Assembly (NCBI GenBank): GCA_947176675.1
Contig: CAMWRN010000153.1
Location: 1 to 6,159 of the forward strand
DNA: 6,159 bases
Source of the DNA: an uncultured Clostridia bacterium
GTDB taxonomy: Bacteria; Bacillota; Clostridia; Oscillospirales; Ruminococcaceae
Direction: 5' to 3'
Shown here: one piece after another, positions 1-6,153 of the stretch
How positions within the stretch are numbered: the first letter of the stretch is position 1
Layout: every line of letters starts with the position of its first letter
Translations under genes and position numbers: made by a program
Notes under the pieces: generated by a model
Database searches by the model: none
What the model was told of the DNA's origin: nothing
The model's input: only the letters and a program-made list of their open reading frames with translations

Positions 1-2809
1 CGGCAAAAGCGTTCGCCGTCATCGCTATGATCGGGATAGTTTTGGCGTCGGGGTGCTCCGAAGCACGTATCGCCCTTGTTGCTTCGTAACCGTTCATTAT
101 CGGCATCTGTACATCCATAAATATGATGTCAAACTCGCCCGACTCAGAACTTGTAAACCTGTCGAAAGCCTCCTTGCCGTTTTCTTTTACCTCGCAGGTA
201 AGTCCGGGAATTTCGCCCAAAAGCTCGGTAAGTATCTCCGCGTTGATTTCGTTATCTTCGGCAATAAGGATATTCTTGTCTCCAAATGACAACTCGCTTT
301 CTGACGCAGAGCTTCCGTCCATATGCAGCTTTTCGACCGCAAGCTTGAAGTTCGTCAGGAAGAACGGTTTTGGCAAGAATCCGTTTATGCCGGCTTCTAA
401 AGCCTCAGCTTCAATATCGCTCCAGTCGTAGGCGGTAAGTATCATTATTGGAACGTATTCCGGAACAATTTTCCTTATGCGGCGGGCAGTTTCGATGCCG
501 CTGAGTTCGGGCATTTGCCAGTCCAGAAGCACAAGATCGAAATCCGAACCTCTGTCGTGAGACTCTTTCGTCATCTCCACAGCGCTCAAACCGTTTATTG
601 CATAATTAACGGAAACTCCCGTTCCGGTCATCGCGTTTACAACATTTTTGCATACCTCTTCATCATCGTCCACAATGAGAGTACGCGAAACGCCGTGAGT
701 CTTCCAGAAATTCTTGTCTATATCCGTTTCCTGCATACGAAGTTCCAAATCAACAATAAATGTGCTTCCCTCGCCCTGTCTGCTCTCTACGGAGATCGTT
801 CCGCCCATAAGATCAACCAGATTTTTCGTGATAGCCATTCCAAGACCTGTACCCTGAATCTTATTCGTGGTACTGTTTATCTCACGCGTAAACGGAGCAA
901 AAATTACCTTCAGGTATTCCTCGGACATACCCATGCCGTTGTCCTTGACAGTAAAACGCATATGGGCGTAATTTTGCGTGCTTTTCGGCATCTGTTCAAT
1001 TATCATTTCAATTTTTCCGCCGTCTGGAGTGTACTTCACCGCATTGGACAGCAGGTTTATCATGATCTGTTCTATCCTTAGCCTGTCACCAATAAGGTAT
1101 TCCTGCTGAATGTCGCGGACAGTGATATCGAAAGTCTGTCTGCGAGCTTTTGCCTGCGGTCTGATGATAGTGGCAAGCTCCTCCACGATTTCCGCAAGGT
1201 TTAGCTCGGAGACGTTTATCGAAGTATTTCCGCTTTCGATCTTGCTCATATCCAGAATATCGTTGATAAGTCCAAGCATATGGCGGCTTGAAGCCACGAT
1301 CTTTTTGGTATGCTCGCGAACCTTGTCAGGCTTGTCGCAGTCTCTTTGAAGCAGTGTGGACAAGCCGACGATAGCGTTCATAGGCGTGCGGATATCGTGG
1401 CTCATGTTGCTAAGAAATGTACTTTTTGCCTCGTTTGCTTCCTTTGCAATATTGAGAGCATCTTCCAGAGCTGCCTTATTCCTGTTTTCGGCAGTTCTGT
1501 CAGAAAGAACCGCTATCAGCTTACCTGTGCTGTCGATTTCCGTGTAATATATAAATTCGCTGAACCACATATGCTCACCGCTTACGCCATGTATCCTTTC
1601 GTTCTCAAAGGAGAGCGGCTTACCGGGTTTGATGTTTTTCATAAGCGATTCGCCTATCTCGTTATCGTGAGAGCAAAGCGTGCTGTTGATCGCAAAAAGA
1701 TCTTTTTTTACATCCCTTGCGGGGATACCCATGACACGCTCTATATTGGGACTGACGTACTCGACCGTATTGCCGTCGGTGGTAGACATAAGAAACACAT
1801 CGTCCGTGTTGTTGGAAAGTATGGCAAAAAGCTGTTCGCGGTACTTTATCTCCTGCTCCTTTTCCAGAATACTCTTATAATTCTGGCGCATAATAACCAT
1901 GAATACAGCAAAAACCACAATACCGATACCGATTAGGAAAAGCAGCATCAGTGAGCTTTTTACGACCTTGCTCGCGTCCTCTACAATTACATCATTTGGA
2001 ATAACCGAGATCACATACCAGCCGCGGATATTTTCAACCGGAACATAGGTAAAAACGTATTCCTCACCGCGATACTTAAAACGTGCAACGCCTTTCTGCC
2101 CGCTGCTGAGTGCGCCTTTAAATGCTTGAAGCTCCTTATCGCTGTTTCCGTCCACGTCGATGATATCGAATATATTGTCAAAGGAACGGCTGCTGTTTCG
2201 GTGGCTTGACCGAACGAGTATCTTTCCTTCGCTGTTTGTGATGTGGGAGAAACCCTCACCGTTGAAAAATGTGATAGAGAACTCATTTGACACTGCTGAC
2301 AGCAGCAGTTCTTCCACGATCACTCCCCTGTTTCCGTCGGCAAAAACGAAGCTTTCATAGCAAGGCAGGACGTTCCGTCCCGAGAAAATACTGATATCCG
2401 GCTCGCAGACTCCTCTGTCTCCAAGCGCGGCAAAGCTTTCAAGCTCCGACTTGTCAAATATCATAACCTCATCGCTCGTATTGCTGTAGACGACCCCGCC
2501 GTCCAAATTAATAACAAAATAATCGTTTTCCGATTCGCTCAGAAGCGAAAGACGGCTGCTTATCACCTCGCTGTTGTCCGAACTCTCTTTCTCCATAATA
2601 AGCCGCAGACTATCGAGCATTTCCGCGTCCTTTGCCGCATAGACATCGAAAGCATGTCCTCCTTGAGCAGTTATTTCGAGAATATCGGTAACAGACTGAT
2701 TCCATATTGATGTACGAACCGACGATATGTAATACCCGCCTATCGCGGCAATAATCAATATCGACAGAACAACAAATCCCATTGTTTTGAGCTTTCTCGT
2801 TCTATCCAC
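1..2809 (-). CDS. Hybrid sensor histidine kinase with two receiver domains (3' end outside window)
   Basis: Membrane-bound hybrid two-component kinase; 936 codons are open and the gene continues past the left edge. Order: membrane helix about 10-30; extracytoplasmic sensor about 31-285, of double-Cache size and ending in a Cache-like YVFTYVPVENIRGWYVISVI stretch; second helix 287-309; PAS domain about 324-445; HisKA with H-box SHDIRTPMN (phospho-His471); HATPase with N-box Asn589, DNGMGM at 623 and GTGLGMAI at 653; receiver 1 with Asp714-716, phospho-Asp763, Thr792 and Lys814; receiver 2 with Glu851/Asp852, phospho-Asp899 and Thr931. The conserved Lys of receiver 2, and any Hpt domain, lie beyond the window. 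All catalytic residues in view are intact. The GTG start is chosen because an in-frame TGA lies three codons upstream and a strong Shine-Dalgarno sits 5 bases away; Met10 lacks one. The ligand is unknown. Sensing outside the cell and phosphorelay inside follow from the family. Confidence 0.95.
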   Translation of the reverse strand, partial: MDRTRKLKTMGFVVLSILIIAAIGGYYISSVRTSIWNQSVTDILEITAQGGHAFDVYAAKDAEMLDSLRLIMEKESSDNSEVISSRLSLLSESENDYFVINLDGGVVYSNTSDEVMIFDKSELESFAALGDRGVCEPDISIFSGRNVLPCYESFVFADGNRGVIVEELLLSAVSNEFSITFFNGEGFSHITNSEGKILVRSSHRNSSRSFDNIFDIIDVDGNSDKELQAFKGALSSGQKGVARFKYRGEEYVFTYVPVENIRGWYVISVIPNDVIVEDASKVVKSSLMLLFLIGIGIVVFAVFMVIMRQNYKSILEKEQEIKYREQLFAILSNNTDDVFLMSTTDGNTVEYVSPNIERVMGIPARDVKKDLFAINSTLCSHDNEIGESLMKNIKPGKPLSFENERIHGVSGEHMWFSEFIYYTEIDSTGKLIAVLSDRTAENRNKAALEDALNIAKEANEAKSTFLSNMSHDIRTPMNAIVGLSTLLQRDCDKPDKVREHTKKIVASSRHMLGLINDILDMSKIESGNTSINVSELNLAEIVEELATIIRPQAKARRQTFDITVRDIQQEYLIGDRLRIEQIMINLLSNAVKYTPDGGKIEMIIEQMPKSTQNYAHMRFTVKDNGMGMSEEYLKVIFAPFTREINSTTNKIQGTGLGMAITKNLVDLMGGTISVESRQGEGSTFIVDLELRMQETDIDKNFWKTHGVSRTLIVDDDEEVCKNVVNAMTGTGVSVNYAINGLSAVEMTKESHDRGSDFDLVLLDWQMPELSGIETARRIRKIVPEYVPIMILTAYDWSDIEAEALEAGINGFLPKPFFLTNFKLAVEKLHMDGSSASESELSFGDKNILIAEDNEINAEILTELLGEIPGLTCEVKENGKEAFDRFTSSESGEFDIIFMDVQMPIMNGYEATRAIRASEHPDAKTIPIIAMTANAFA

Positions 2810-2925
2810 AGTAAATCACCCCTTTACACATGTAAAAAAGTCCCCGTCTCCGTGATTATCGGCGGTAATTCGGAATTCACTGATCAAATCATTCCTGCAT
2901 TGCTTGAATATTTAGCCAGTAATCC
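2810..2925 (-). promoter_or_regulatory. Possible structured leader of the kinase mRNA
   Basis: This is most of the 339-base gap between the kinase and the zinc-ribbon gene; I see no small gene in it. From the predicted transcription start near 2925 the leader is about 115 bases. It can form GGAAT/ATTCC (2891-2895 with 2872-2876), then a 6-bp stem with a 3-base bulge (2865-2860 with 2852-2850 and 2846-2844) followed by six T (2839-2834), which resembles a weak attenuator. Next to the ribosome binding site, the GTAAA at 2827-2823 can pair either upstream (TTTAC, 2836-2832) or downstream (TTTAC, 2815-2811), the latter placing the Shine-Dalgarno in a loop. It matches no riboswitch class that I recognise. 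Function is inferred only. Confidence 0.3.
2815..2824 (-). promoter_or_regulatory. Ribosome binding site deciding the GTG start of the histidine kinase
   Basis: The minus strand reads AAGGGGTGAT, matching the ideal AAGGAGGTGAT-type sequence closely, 5 bases before GTG at 2809. It supports GTG rather than the ATG nine codons downstream. Confidence 0.8.
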
Positions 2926-2931
2926 ATTAAA

Positions 2932-2960
2932 ATTATATCACATTTCACCTTAAAATTCAA
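2932..2960 (-). promoter_or_regulatory. Sigma-A-type promoter of the histidine kinase gene
   Basis: The minus strand has TTGAAT (2960-2955), a 17-base spacer and TATAAT (2937-2932) preceded by TGA, giving an extended -10. The transcription start is expected near 2925. It lies between the upstream terminator hairpin and the kinase gene, so the kinase is probably its own transcription unit. Confidence 0.75.
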
Positions 2961-3013
2961 CCGAAACAATATGAATTTTCTTTTACCTCACAAACAGTCT
3001 CTCCAAAAATAGA

Positions 3014-3048
3014 AAGCGGAATCTACAGTTATACCGTAGATTCCGCTT
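3014..3048 (-). terminator. Rho-independent terminator after the zinc-ribbon gene
   Basis: Perfect 13-bp inverted repeat: AAGCGGAATCTAC (3014-3026) and GTAGATTCCGCTT (3036-3048), with a 9-base loop. On the minus strand the stem is followed by TCTATTTTTGG, a T-rich tail; the plus-strand exit (AAACCGAC) has no T tract, so it works leftward. It lies 100 bases beyond the zinc-ribbon stop codon and just ahead of the kinase promoter. Confidence 0.8.
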
Positions 3049-3148
3049 AAACCGACATTCCATAAATAAGAGCAGCTAAAAACGAACTGCCGCAAAATGC
3101 GCCGTCCGCAGTAATACGCTCAGGAAAATCAGACGAGCCGATAAGAGC

Positions 3149-3424
3149 TTATTCCTCTCTCATCTTTGCGAAACAGTCGCTGCAATATACAGGACGATCC
3201 TCTCTCGGTTTAAAAGGAACTCTTGCAGTTCCTCCGCATGAAGCACATGTCGCCTCGAACATTTCTCTTTCAGCCTTTGCGCTGTTCTTTCTCGCATCGC
3301 GACAGTTCTTGCATCTCTGAGGCTCGTTTACAAAGCCTTTTTCAGCATAGAATTCCTGCTCGCCGGCTGTAAAAGTAAATTCATTTCCGCATTCCTTGCA
3401 AACCAGTGTTTTGTCTTCGTACAT
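3149..3424 (-). CDS. Small zinc-ribbon protein with CxxC-x17-CxxC motif
   Basis: A 91-residue cytoplasmic protein with eight cysteines in four CxxC pairs: Cys9/12, Cys38/41, Cys60/63 and Cys81/84. The first two pairs frame a domain of the 'probable zinc-ribbon' type (VCKECGNEFTFTAGEQEFY, then the RCKNCR pair). The last two are separated by exactly 17 residues, the CxxC-x17-CxxC pattern, with the typical VPFKPREDRPVYCSDCF ending. The two modules probably each bind one Zn(II). Members are widespread in Clostridia, but no molecular role is established that I can name; nucleic-acid or protein binding is a guess. ATG is preceded by GAGGGA 7 bases upstream. No clear promoter is seen in the 114 bases upstream, so it may depend on read-through from the sigma factor gene. 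A terminator hairpin follows downstream. Confidence 0.93.
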   Translation of the reverse strand: MYEDKTLVCKECGNEFTFTAGEQEFYAEKGFVNEPQRCKNCRDARKNSAKAEREMFEATCASCGGTARVPFKPREDRPVYCSDCFAKMREE

Positions 3425-3451
3425 TTTGCTTTCCCTCGCTTAAAAAAATTT

Positions 3452-3533
3452 AGGTCTGAGAACGGATTCGCACCGTCACCTTTGCCTTTTAGTTTAAAAA
3501 AGAACAACGCTCTCGACTTTAAGCTACCTGACC
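3452..3533 (-). other. Degenerate tRNA-like fold (possible tRNA relic) ending in a T tract
   Basis: Six bases after the sigma stop codon the minus strand can be laid out as a tRNA: acceptor GGTCAGG (3533-3527) against TCAGACC (3459-3453) with one mismatch and one G-U; D-stem GCTT/GAGC (3524-3521, 3512-3509); anticodon stem TTGTT/GGCAA (3507-3503, 3486-3482); T-arm GACGG-TGCGAAT-CCGTT (3477-3461). It departs from a working tRNA: the anticodon loop is 16 bases, the D-loop lacks GG, position 55 is G instead of T, one extra base follows the T-stem, and no CCA follows. AAATTTTTTT comes directly after it, so the 3' half (AGGT-ACGG/CCGT-ACCT) could instead be a weak terminator for the sigma gene. 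A decayed tRNA reused as a terminator fits both readings, but this is inference. Confidence 0.3.
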
Positions 3534-3538
3534 ATATA

Positions 3539-4168
3539 TTAAATGTCCGTATTGTCGGGGGAAAACAACACCCTGAGCTTTTTCCTCACCCGAAAAACAG
3601 CATTATCAACAGATTTAACGGGAATATCCAGTCTTTCCGATATCTCTCTGTAGGAAAGTCCCACCAGATACATTCTGAAAATATCCCATTCACATTTAGA
3701 AAGAAGCGACTCTATCTCATCGTAAATGCCAAGCATTTTCTCCTTTTCAAACCATATATTTTCGGGGGACGAAGCGTCCTCCGCATTCTCAGCGAGATTT
3801 TCACCTGCGTTTTTTTTCAGCTTCATTGCCGCAGTTTTAATGCCGTTTGTAACGCACACGTCCGCAAACGCCGAAAACTTTGCTCCGCGGCTCGGATCAA
3901 AAGAATTCACCGCGTTCAAAAAGGACAAAAAGCCTTCTTGCGCAAGATCCTCAGGCTCTGCATAATCTCTTGCAAAGCCATATGCTCTTTTTCTGACAAG
4001 CCGAAGATATCGGGAAATAAGCGTTGAAACAGCGCGTTTTCCGATCGCAGTATTCGACCTGCTGCGGGATATCTCAACAAGCTCGTTATCTTCAAGATCG
4101 TCAAGAGAGCAAATCACATCGAATTTTGAACTGTTAAAATCCGAACTTTCCGAACCTGCCGGGCTCAT
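3539..4168 (-). CDS. SigH-like sigma-70 family RNA polymerase sigma factor
   Basis: A 209-residue alternative sigma factor that would direct RNA polymerase to its own promoter set. From the chosen start: an acidic segment ending DNELVEI at about 27-33; region 2 about 45-115, with EDLAQEGFLSFLNAVNSFDP at 73 onward and a SAFADVCVTN stretch (residues 99-108) matching SigH AFAELCIT; a variable linker about 118-140; region 4 about 155-200, with YREISERL and VKSVDNAVFRVRKKL as the DNA-binding helix-turn-helix. This resembles SigH/Spo0H, but the RQKHIPLN segment after region 2.4 is not kept, so it may be a paralogue with different targets. An in-frame ATG pair at 4216 lacks a ribosome binding site; the ATG at 4168 has GGTGGGAAG 3-12 bases upstream, so I prefer 4168. 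The gene sits alone behind a consensus-like promoter, away from the nusG/secE context usual for spo0H. Confidence 0.9.
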   Translation of the reverse strand: MSPAGSESSDFNSSKFDVICSLDDLEDNELVEISRSRSNTAIGKRAVSTLISRYLRLVRKRAYGFARDYAEPEDLAQEGFLSFLNAVNSFDPSRGAKFSAFADVCVTNGIKTAAMKLKKNAGENLAENAEDASSPENIWFEKEKMLGIYDEIESLLSKCEWDIFRMYLVGLSYREISERLDIPVKSVDNAVFRVRKKLRVLFSPDNTDI

Positions 4169-4243
4169 TGACTTCCCACCAATCTCAACGGGCACACGCC
4201 CGACAAACCGCATCATACAGTGAACACAATTTTCACTATTATC

Positions 4244-4273
4244 ATTTTACCATTAATTAACGGCTCTTGTCAA
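4244..4273 (-). promoter_or_regulatory. Sigma-A-type promoter of the sigma factor gene
   Basis: On the minus strand a perfect TTGACA (4273-4268), an 18-base spacer and TAAAAT (4249-4244). The transcription start is expected near 4237, leaving about 70 bases of leader to the ATG at 4168, or about 20 to the alternative ATG at 4216. Confidence 0.8.
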
Positions 4274-4292
4274 GGAAATTTATAAAATTTCC
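4274..4292. repeat. Perfect 19-bp inverted repeat abutting the -35 box (candidate operator)
   Basis: GGAAATTT, a 3-base centre ATA, then AAATTTCC: 8-bp arms without mismatch, ending at the base next to TTGACA. Its centre is about 46 bases upstream of the predicted start, where an activator or repressor could act. It is very AT-rich, so it could also serve as an UP element for RNA polymerase. The symmetry is seen in the sequence; the role is inferred. Confidence 0.5.
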
Positions 4293-4378
4293 GACATGTT
4301 TTGTATACTTTGTGAGTAAAAACAATATTTGTCAAACGTATTTGGTAATTTTAACAAGCAGAAAATTTAGGCAATGAC

Positions 4379-4417
4379 AAAGACAGACTATCCGTGTTAA
4401 ACGGACGATCTGTCTTT
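4379..4417 (-). terminator. Probable terminator after the fumarase beta gene
   Basis: AAAGACAGA (4379-4387) pairs with TCTGTCTTT (4409-4417). After a 3x3 internal loop, TCCGT (4391-4395) pairs with ACGGA (4401-4405) around a GTTAA loop. On the minus strand it starts 47 bases beyond the fumarase stop codon and exits through CTTTGTCATT, a modest T tract. The plus-strand exit CTTTTGAAA is equally weak, so it may work in both directions. The AT-rich bases 4293-4378 to its left hold nothing else I can support. Confidence 0.6.
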
Positions 4418-4463
4418 TGAAACGCCATAAAATGTCAAGAATCCGCTTGTACAGCCATATTTA

Positions 4464-5018
4464 TCATTGCGCATACTTTGACCTGCCCTCGCTGAAAATG
4501 TCGCCGCCTTGGCAGTCATCCGCCACAGTCACAGGAAATTTTTCAACGAACAGTCTTTTCACCGATTCACAGCCCAAGTCCTCAAAAGCCACAACCTCGC
4601 AACTTTTCACACAGCTTGCTGCAAGCGCGCCAGCACCTCCTATTGCGCAGAAATATGCCGCCCCGTTGCGAACCACAGCCTTTCGGACTTCCTCATTCCG
4701 CTCGCCCTTGCCTATCATGGCGCAGAGTCCCAAATCAAGAAGCCTCGGAGCAAACCTGTCCATTCGCCCCGAAGTGGTCGGACCGCATGAACCGATAGGT
4801 TTTCCCTCGGGAGCAGGAGTCGGTCCCGCATAATAAATGACTGCCCCGTCAATGTCCACGGGAAGCTTTTCGCCGTTATTCAGCATGGATTCAAATCGCT
4901 TATGAGCCGCGTCACGAGCAGTGTATATGTACCCCGACAGCAAAACCTTGTCCCCGGCGCGGAGCTTAGGGCAAAAGCCCCGCAGCTCGGAGACGTTTAT
5001 TTCATATATCTCAGCCAT
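4464..5018 (-). CDS. fumB: Class I fumarate hydratase / tartrate dehydratase-type, beta subunit
   Basis: A 184-residue cytoplasmic protein, the usual full length for the beta (C-terminal) subunit of the two-subunit iron-sulfur hydro-lyases that interconvert fumarate and L-malate; L-tartrate dehydratase is a close alternative. Signatures: GDKVLLSGYIYTARDAAHKR (22-41), YYAGPTPAPEGKPIGSCG (62-79), GPTTSGRMD (79-87), GKGER (103-107), IGGAGALAA (126-134) and a closing VADDCQGGD. In characterised class I fumarases the Arg of TARD, the Thr and Arg of GPTTxGR and the Lys of GKG contact substrate or take part in catalysis; all are present. The [4Fe-4S] ligands sit in the alpha subunit, which is not in this window, so this protein alone should be inactive. 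It starts 3 bases after the DivIVA-like stop codon, with no clear Shine-Dalgarno, suggesting translational coupling. Confidence 0.95.
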   Translation of the reverse strand: MAEIYEINVSELRGFCPKLRAGDKVLLSGYIYTARDAAHKRFESMLNNGEKLPVDIDGAVIYYAGPTPAPEGKPIGSCGPTTSGRMDRFAPRLLDLGLCAMIGKGERNEEVRKAVVRNGAAYFCAIGGAGALAASCVKSCEVVAFEDLGCESVKRLFVEKFPVTVADDCQGGDIFSEGRSKYAQ

Positions 5019-5021
5019 AAG

Positions 5022-6080
5022 TTACATATCCGCATACGAACTGCTGTCTGCGTTAAGGTCAGCCTCCGCTTCCGCTTCCGCCGCCTTTGTAAGACTTTCA
5101 AGCTCGCTCATGTCAAAACCTGCGAAAGCGGGCTTAGCAGGTTTAACAGGCTGCTTGGGAACAGAATTTTGAACGGGAACAGCCTCAGGAACTGATTCAG
5201 GAGCTGACTCCTGAACAGACTCGGAAGCAGGCGCAGGTGCGGAAGCCGCAGCCTTAGGCGCGGGATTCGGGGCGGGGGCAGGCTTAGCAGCCGCCGCGGC
5301 TTTTCCTTTTCTCAAAGAATTCTGAGCGTCATCGATCTGAGCCTTAGCGTCTTTGAGTCTTGCAAGACTCTCATCGGAGAACATTTCAAGAACTTCTCTG
5401 AGCTTGATAACATTTTCATCGATCTCTGCGATCTCTTCCTCAACTTCCCGTCTGATCTTATCTGCCGCCGCACGCATTTCGGAGCTTCTGTCCTCTGCGT
5501 CAGAGAGAATTCTGGATGCCTTTTCATCGGCATTCTTAACGATAGTTGAAGCCTTTCCGTTAGCATCGTCAACGACTTGATTGGCGAGCTTCTTAGCGTC
5601 CTCGTCCATCTTGCGGGCATTTTCCTTAGCCTGTGTAACAATAGTGTTAGCAGTCTTCTGAGCCTCGATAAATACGTTGCTCAGGTCGAGAGCACTGTTG
5701 TCTCCGTCCGCCGCAGGAGCGGAAGCAGCCTTATTCTTAGCCTCCTGAAGCTGATCCTCCAACTCTGAGATATGCGCTCTGCACTCTTCTATTTCCTTGT
5801 CCTTTTCTGCAAGCTCGTCTTCCATTGATTTCATCTGAAGCTTGAGTGAGTCGTTATTTGTCTGGAGTTCAGTGATCTTGGACTTATCCGCTGCGAGAAG
5901 CTCTTCATACTTTTCGCTGCTTTCCCCTCCTCCGCCGGAGCTTTCGAGAAGAGCTTTCTTCTCGTCCAGTTCGGCTTCAAGAGCGTAAATTTTCGAGTTC
6001 AGTTCATCGACGTAAGCAAGAACGTCCTTTTTATCAAAGCCTCCGACTCTTACTGTTTTGAGAAAACCGGTTCCATCCAT
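5022..6080 (-). CDS. DivIVA-domain coiled-coil protein
   Basis: A 352-residue protein. Residues 5-35 (FLKTVRVGGFDKKDVLAYVD and on) match the DivIVA/GpsB N-terminal membrane- and partner-binding domain. A long charged coiled coil follows (about 32-115), then a short Ala/Gly/Asp break, a second helical, Ala-rich coiled coil (about 132-257), a Pro/Ala/Val/Glu-rich flexible linker (about 260-318) and a short C-terminal segment, KPAFAGFDMSELESLTKAAE, ending in an acidic tail. Family members gather at curved membrane at poles and septa and recruit cell division, wall growth or chromosome-anchoring proteins; the exact partner here is unknown. It is much longer than Bacillus DivIVA (about 160 residues). 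The ATG at 6080 has GGAGGT 7 bases upstream. A TTG five codons earlier would place that ribosome binding site inside the gene, so it is rejected. The fumarase beta gene follows. Confidence 0.88.
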   Translation of the reverse strand: MDGTGFLKTVRVGGFDKKDVLAYVDELNSKIYALEAELDEKKALLESSGGGGESSEKYEELLAADKSKITELQTNNDSLKLQMKSMEDELAEKDKEIEECRAHISELEDQLQEAKNKAASAPAADGDNSALDLSNVFIEAQKTANTIVTQAKENARKMDEDAKKLANQVVDDANGKASTIVKNADEKASRILSDAEDRSSEMRAAADKIRREVEEEIAEIDENVIKLREVLEMFSDESLARLKDAKAQIDDAQNSLRKGKAAAAAKPAPAPNPAPKAAASAPAPASESVQESAPESVPEAVPVQNSVPKQPVKPAKPAFAGFDMSELESLTKAAEAEAEADLNADSSSYADM

Positions 6081-6087
6081 TGTGAAT

Positions 6088-6093
6088 ACCTCC
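6088..6093 (-). promoter_or_regulatory. Ribosome binding site of the DivIVA-domain gene
   Basis: The minus strand reads GGAGGT with a 7-base spacer to ATG at 6080. This is the canonical arrangement and fixes the start codon. Confidence 0.85.
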
Positions 6094-6147
6094 AATTATC
6101 AGTTCTAACTTCGGGCGCGCCGCAAAAGCACACCTGAATACATTGAA

Positions 6148-6153
6148 ATTATA
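6148..6153 (-). promoter_or_regulatory. -10 box of the divIVA-fumarase promoter (-35 outside window)
   Basis: TATAAT preceded by TGG forms an extended -10 (TGNTATAAT). The transcription start is expected near 6141, giving a leader of about 60 bases. The -35 box would lie just past the right edge, so the promoter is only half seen. It implies that DivIVA-like and fumarase beta form a unit that begins here. Confidence 0.6.

Noticed and set aside
515..1936. Long open frames on the plus strand across the kinase region (for example 515-1081 and 1310-1936).
   Set aside because: They lie opposite a continuous minus-strand frame that encodes clear PAS, HisKA, HATPase and receiver motifs. Their translations show no family features and no ribosome binding sites.
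3452..3533. A functional tRNA gene.
   Set aside because: The anticodon loop is 16 bases, the D-loop lacks the conserved GG, T55 is missing and the acceptor stem is imperfect, so it is reported only as a tRNA-like relic.
3482..4027. Plus-strand frame of 181 codons opposite the sigma factor gene.
   Set aside because: It is antisense to a well-recognised sigma-70 protein, has no recognisable motif and has no promoter or ribosome binding site.
4313..4375. A second promoter further upstream of the sigma gene (TTGACA near 4329-4334 on the minus strand with TATACA).
   Set aside because: The spacer to the TATACA is about 22 bases, too long for a usual promoter; the 18-base promoter at 4244-4273 is far better.
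1204..5000. A shared 17-base string, AGCTCGGAGACGTTTAT, in the kinase gene (about 1203-1219) and the fumarase beta gene (about 4984-5000).
   Set aside because: Both copies are in frame and encode the same six residues, INVSEL, in unrelated proteins. Flanks differ at once and there is no third copy, so I treat it as chance rather than a repeat element.
6081..6095. TTG at 6095 as the start of the DivIVA-domain protein.
   Set aside because: It would place the GGAGGT ribosome binding site inside the coding region and adds only five residues; ATG at 6080 has ideal spacing.
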